A DNA stretch of 64,000 nucleotides, from the NCBI RefSeq assembly GCF_938028825.1, contig NZ_CALIZP010000062.1, forward strand, positions 12,853-76,852, written 5' to 3'. The position numbers were made by a program, and so were the translations under genes. The notes under the pieces are model-generated. The model saw only the letters and a list, made by a program, of their open reading frames with translations, ran no database searches and was not told the DNA's origin. Shown one piece after another: positions 61,239 to 64,000 of the stretch (positions within the stretch are counted from its first letter, which is position 1; every line of letters starts with the position of its first letter). The stretch is from an uncultured Cardiobacterium sp. (GTDB lineage Bacteria; Pseudomonadota; Gammaproteobacteria; Cardiobacteriales; Cardiobacteriaceae).

Positions 61239-61682
61239 ATGGCCCATCAATCCGTAAGCCAGCTGGTGCTGGGCATTTTTCGCCTGAACGGCCAGATCGC
61301 CGCTTGGGGCGACCGTTTCGCCGCCACCAGCCAACTCACTACTGCGCGCTGGCAGGTGTTGGGCGCTATCGCCACCAGCGAAACGCCGCTCACTGCGCCG
61401 CAGATTGCCGAGCGCATGGGCATCAGCCGTCAGGGCGTGCAAAAGCAGCTTAATCTGCTACTGGACGGAGAACTCGTCAATGCCCAAGATAATGCCGCCC
61501 ACAAGCGTTCGCCCTGCTACACCCTTACCGCCAGCGGCCAGGCACTATTGGATGACATCAGCGCGCGTTGGCGCGAGCAGGCAAGCGTTTGGGCGCAAGA
61601 TTATCCGCCAGAAGCGCTGGTTACCGCGCTTGCCGTCCTTGAAACCCTTTCCCGCCAGATCCAGTCTCCGGAGCAGCCATGA
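61239..61682 (+). CDS. MarR-family transcriptional regulator
   Basis: The 147-aa protein has the winged-helix MarR fold: an N-terminal dimerisation helix, TTARWQVLGAIA, the recognition helix region LTAPQIAERMGISRQGVQKQLNLLLDGELV and a wing AHKRSPCYTLTASGQALLDDI. MarR proteins usually repress a divergent or downstream gene and release DNA on binding a phenolic or other ligand. A perfect palindrome overlaps its own promoter. It overlaps the following membrane-protein gene by four bases. GC-rich again, unlike the ribosomal block. Confidence 0.92.
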   Translation: MAHQSVSQLVLGIFRLNGQIAAWGDRFAATSQLTTARWQVLGAIATSETPLTAPQIAERMGISRQGVQKQLNLLLDGELVNAQDNAAHKRSPCYTLTASGQALLDDISARWREQASVWAQDYPPEALVTALAVLETLSRQIQSPEQP

Positions 61683-62029
61683 ACCCTATCCTGCTGCTTG
61701 CCAACACCCTCTGCGCACTGCTGGCCGTGGTCGCTGCCCTGCTCGCCTTGATACATCCGGAACTGATGTTGCGCGCGCAAAGCGTCGGCGATGACGTCCG
61801 TTTCTACGCGCATATGTACGCCGCCCGCGCCATTCCCTTTGGTTTGGCGGCAGCGCTAGTGCCATTTTTCTTCCACAACGGCGCGGCGCGCCTGTTGCTG
61901 ATAGCTTTTGCCCTGACCCAGCTCGGCGACGTGTCAATCGGCTGGCGCCGCCGTGAGTGGGGCATGGTAATTTGCCCCGGACTCTGCGCGGCGGTTCATT
62001 TGGCTGCTGCCCATTTTGTGATGGTTTGA
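61679..62029 (+). CDS. small four-helix membrane protein
   Basis: The 116-aa protein has about four hydrophobic segments (residues about 4-25, 48-65, 70-85, 95-114), with a conserved-looking RFYAHMYAARAIPFG between the first two. I do not assign a family with confidence; it resembles small DUF4267-like membrane proteins. Its ATG lies in the stop region of the MarR gene (ATGA), so the pair is co-translated and it is probably the regulator's target. Confidence 0.75.
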   Translation: MNPILLLANTLCALLAVVAALLALIHPELMLRAQSVGDDVRFYAHMYAARAIPFGLAAALVPFFFHNGAARLLLIAFALTQLGDVSIGWRRREWGMVICPGLCAAVHLAAAHFVMV

Positions 62030-62205
62030 AAAGACGACTGCCAAGCGAGGCAAACACCGGTTGGGATCGCTACCAAGCGGCGTAAATCTTGGCTTCGTCA
62101 AGCAATGTAATGACGCGCTGCGCTGTTTTCCACAGGCGCGGCTTTTCGTTGCACACGAAACGTTGGACCGCAAAAGGCGCACCGCAGAGGCATTCTTTAT
62201 CACAA
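62030..62205. other. intergenic stretch with copies of the CAAGCGGCGTAAAT repeat
   Basis: A copy CCAAGCGGCGTAAAT is at 62073-62087, and a degenerate one, GCCAAGCGAGGCAAACACC, at about 62040-62058. No gene is supported between the membrane-protein gene and the VWA remnant. Confidence 0.5.
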
Positions 62206-62450
62206 TTACAAGACGATGTTGATTTCCGGCGATGCAGAGACTGGTCGTTGCCTGCCGTCGGCGCACCGACGCCGCTGCGGGCAGCCGCTGTCGAGGCCCG
62301 CTGGAAAAATTTGACAAAGGCATCGGCGTACATGGTGTCCAGTGAGGCGATGGTGTCGGGTTGTTTCAGATGGGCACCGGCTTTCGGTACGGGCGCAGCC
62401 GGATACGGGCGTACCATAGCCCACGGCATGCCTGCTCATTGCCATGACCG
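62206..62450 (-). pseudogene. remnant of the 3' end of a VWA-domain gene
   Basis: Read on the minus strand, pieces in two frames match the C-terminus of the VWA gene at the right window edge: AVGYGTPVSGCA (cf. SLGFGNIVACA), TIASLDTMYADAFVKFFQ (cf. TVASLDTMDASAFAKFFQ), GVGAPTAGND (same), and the ending PEINIVL followed by stop (same). The frame shifts within it, so it is not translated as one protein. No 5' part is present; the XRE gene lies just upstream. Confidence 0.75.
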
Positions 62451-62482
62451 AACCGGGCGCAAAAGCGATGAGTTGCAGCATT

Positions 62483-62902
62483 TCAGGCACTACCGCTTTT
62501 TTGCAGGACGGCGACCAGCGTGCGCAGCGTCTCGATTTCGCGCGCCTGCTGGGCAATCAGCGCATCCTTTTGCGCGCCCAGGGCTTCCTGATGAGCGAGC
62601 AACTGTTGCAGACGGTTGATTTCGGCGGTGAGTTCTTGTTGCGAGGCAGCGTAATAATTACTGCTGTGCTGGCTATTTTCGTTAATCAGGCAAATCACGC
62701 TGCGCTCGCTTACTGCCATCAAATCATTCAGGTCAACATCCAATGCCCCGGCAATCTGCTCCAGACTGGGAATGTTGAGACGGGTTTCGCCGCGCTCCAG
62801 CTTGGCATAACCATTGGTGGACATGCTTAAACGGGCAGCCATTTCCTCTTGCGACCAGTGCCGCAATTCACGCATGGTGCGGATTTTGTCGTGTACTTTC
62901 AT
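62483..62902 (-). CDS. XRE-family HTH regulator with coiled coil (second paralogue)
   Basis: The 139-aa protein has the same layout as the regulator at 10941: an XRE helix-turn-helix (HWSQEEMAARLSMS, YAKLERGETRLNI, LEQIAGALDVDL), a linker with SSNYYAAS and a coiled coil (LTAEINRLQQLLAHQEAL, REIETLRTLVAVL). Stretches such as RHWSQEEMA and KLERGETRLNIP are shared almost word for word. Upstream, divergent, are two very short hydrophobic ORFs that it might control. A GGTTCCC lies before the ATG but no strong SD. Confidence 0.88.
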   Translation of the reverse strand: MKVHDKIRTMRELRHWSQEEMAARLSMSTNGYAKLERGETRLNIPSLEQIAGALDVDLNDLMAVSERSVICLINENSQHSSNYYAASQQELTAEINRLQQLLAHQEALGAQKDALIAQQAREIETLRTLVAVLQKSGSA

Positions 62903-63012
62903 GGGAACCTACACTGTTGGGGATAGTTACTGATAAAAATTGTGGGTGGTGGATTCTGGCAGATAAATTAGAATATTGCAGCAATATTTGTTCTTAATAA
63001 TGGAGGTTAACC

Positions 63013-63120
63013 ATGTCGATGTATTATATTATAAGTAATATATTCTTCCTGATAATTCTTAGTGTACTTTTATTTTTTGCAGCCATAGGCTTCCACTACC
63101 TTTTTAATAATGATAAATAA
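63013..63120 (+). CDS. 35-aa single-pass membrane peptide
   Basis: ATG at 63013 is preceded at five bases by a perfect SD, GGAGGT (63002-63007). The frame encodes a peptide that begins MSMYYIISNIFFLIILS and ends in HYLFNNDK, with one membrane helix over most of its length and a short charged tail. The short size, strong SD and hydrophobicity fit small membrane proteins, including type I toxins and small regulators of transport complexes. No homology is claimed. AT-rich against a GC-rich flank. Confidence 0.6.
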   Translation: MSMYYIISNIFFLIILSVLLFFAAIGFHYLFNNDK

Positions 63121-63208
63121 AAGCCTTCAAGTGCAGGAAAGAGAGTGTTGGAGTAATTATTGCAAGTTAATTTGAGTGTTGTGTTTCTTGTTTCCAGAAG
63201 AGGTGCTT

Positions 63209-63328
63209 ATGGATGACATTTGGACGAAGGTAATAATAGCCTTAGTATTTTTTATATTGAACGCAGTATTTCCTCCATTACGATTATTCCTCAATTGGGT
63301 ATGGAATCTTATAACGGCATTCGTCTGA
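63209..63328 (+). CDS. 39-aa hydrophobic peptide
   Basis: ATG at 63209 has GAGG (63200-63203) five bases upstream. The peptide starts MDDIWTKVIIALVFFILNAV, has a central PPLR break and a second hydrophobic, Trp-rich half (FLNWVWNLITAFV). It lies 88 bases after the 35-aa peptide, same strand, so the two may form a unit. No family recognised. An accidental ORF cannot be excluded, but SD, length and hydrophobicity all agree. Confidence 0.5.
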   Translation: MDDIWTKVIIALVFFILNAVFPPLRLFLNWVWNLITAFV

Positions 63329-63400
63329 TTGCTGAATATATGCGGTTCTTTGCGCATGACAAAATCTGCCGCTTACCGAAAAGGTGTATAGCGGAACTTC

Positions 63401-63664
63401 ATCAAGCGGCGTAACTACGTCGCTTGTTTTTTTGGAATGTTGCCGACTATTTTTTCTGTTGTAGCGCGCTTGGCTGCCAAATAGCCGCCAAGCGGCGTAA
63501 ATACCGGGCCTGCCAAGCGGTGTAAACAAGGGAGGGGCTTTTGTCCCCTCTGGCCTTCGACCACCTCCCCCCCCGCAAGCGGGGAGGGATTTTTTTGTTC
63601 CAAGCGGCGTAGTTGCTGGACCTGTCAAGCGGCGTAAATACCGGGCCTGCCAAGCGGCGTAAAT
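63401..63664. repeat. cluster of CAAGCGGCGTAAATA repeats
   Basis: At least six copies of a word near CAAGCGGCGTAAATA lie here: 63403, 63489 (with the extension CCGGGCCTG), 63514 (GTGTAAAC variant), 63601 (variant), 63626 (with the same extension) and 63651. The full unit is about 25 bases. Further copies are at 62075, at about 10833, and in reverse at about 19980-19993. The copies are not evenly spaced and have no CRISPR-like spacers. Confidence 0.75.
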
Positions 63665-63719
63665 TGCGGGTGTTTTCTCGGGTACGGGCATATGAAAGCG
63701 CCCCGCAGGGTGCTTTTTT

Positions 63720-64000
63720 TTACAGGACGATGTTGATTTCCGGCGGGGGCGGCGGCAGGTCGTTGCCCGCTGTCGGCGCGCCGACGCTGACGCTGCTGCT
63801 GGCAACGGCTGCCGAGACCCACTGGAAGAATTTGGCGAAGGCGCTGGCGTCCATGGTGTCGAGCGAGGCGACGGTGTCGGTCAGTTGCCGCAAGTAGGAG
63901 GCGTCTGCCTTCGGCCCGGCGGCGCAGGCGACGATGTTGCCAAAACCCAGCGATTTGATGACGGGGATGGCTTCGCTGTACGCGAGCAGGTCGGTCGGTT
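63720..64000 (-). CDS. VWA-domain protein, TerY-like (C-terminal 93 residues; rest outside window)
   Basis: The stop is at 63720-63722 and the frame is open to the window end. The visible end reads TDLLAYSEAIPVIKSLGFG, NIVACAAGPKAD, ASYLRQLTDTVASLDTM, ASAFAKFFQWVSAAVASS and ends GAPTAGNDLPPPPPEINIVL. The late strand/helix pattern and the FFQWVS segment are those of von Willebrand factor A proteins of the TerY type, which often stand beside PP2C phosphatase and kinase genes in tellurite/stress modules. Those partners, if present, lie beyond the window. Confidence 0.75.
   Translation of the reverse strand, partial: PTDLLAYSEAIPVIKSLGFGNIVACAAGPKADASYLRQLTDTVASLDTMDASAFAKFFQWVSAAVASSSVSVGAPTAGNDLPPPPPEINIVL

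Noticed and set aside
63220..63414. 64-codon plus-strand frame
   Set aside because: It starts within the 39-aa ORF in another frame without an SD and ends in the repeat cluster.
63401..63664. Possible CRISPR array
   Set aside because: The repeats vary in sequence and spacing, the intervals are not spacer-like, and no cas gene is in the window.

Overview
The window looks like a gammaproteobacterium of the Cardiobacteriaceae type (Cardiobacterium-like). This rests on gene order, E. coli-type RpoB/RpoC and ribosomal proteins, and GC-rich housekeeping genes; no database search was possible. The left part is very GC-rich (a hand count of the line at 4261 gives 41 of 60 G+C). The ribosomal-protein block is strikingly AT-rich (about 20 of 60 in the line at 48241).

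Layout. 1-10680: one long plus-strand run: an FtsN-like SPOR protein cut by the window edge, a TauE/SafE permease, a YrdC/Sua5-family protein, an unknown gene, trpF-trpB-trpA, accD, folC, a DedD-like SPOR protein, cvpA and metZ. purF, the usual neighbour of cvpA, is not there. 10728-14331: a small accessory cluster with an XRE regulator, a 615-aa membrane protein carrying two copies of one domain on either side of its membrane segment, a zinc-ribbon membrane protein and a secreted protein. 14653-19862: an Lrp/AsnC regulator divergent from diaminopropionate ammonia-lyase, an M20 amidohydrolase, an alanine/glycine:Na+ symporter and RidA, which together suggest amino-acid uptake and deamination. 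20141-28188: a FocA/NirC channel, a structured gene-free stretch, a rifampin-phosphotransferase-like enzyme, two periplasmic proteins of the DUF4198/DUF2271 type, an NlpE-like lipoprotein and waaA; apaH diverges from waaA.

29087-60430: the information-processing superoperon on the plus strand: tRNA-Tyr, tRNA-Gly, tRNA-Thr, tufB, tRNA-Trp, secE, nusG, rplKAJL, rpoBC, rpsL, rpsG, fusA, tufA, then the S10, spc and alpha operons to rplQ. The two tuf genes are practically identical. rpmJ (L36) is absent from its usual place after secY.

60431-64000: a variable region with decayed sequence, a MarR regulator with a perfect palindromic operator inside its promoter, a small membrane protein, a second XRE paralogue, two very short hydrophobic ORFs with good ribosome-binding sites, a short interspersed repeat family, and two copies (one broken, one cut by the window end) of the 3' end of a VWA-domain gene.

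I found no CRISPR array, complete insertion sequence, rRNA gene or convincing prophage. The most unusual items are the double-domain membrane protein, the AT-rich ribosomal block, the small hydrophobic peptides and the repeat families.
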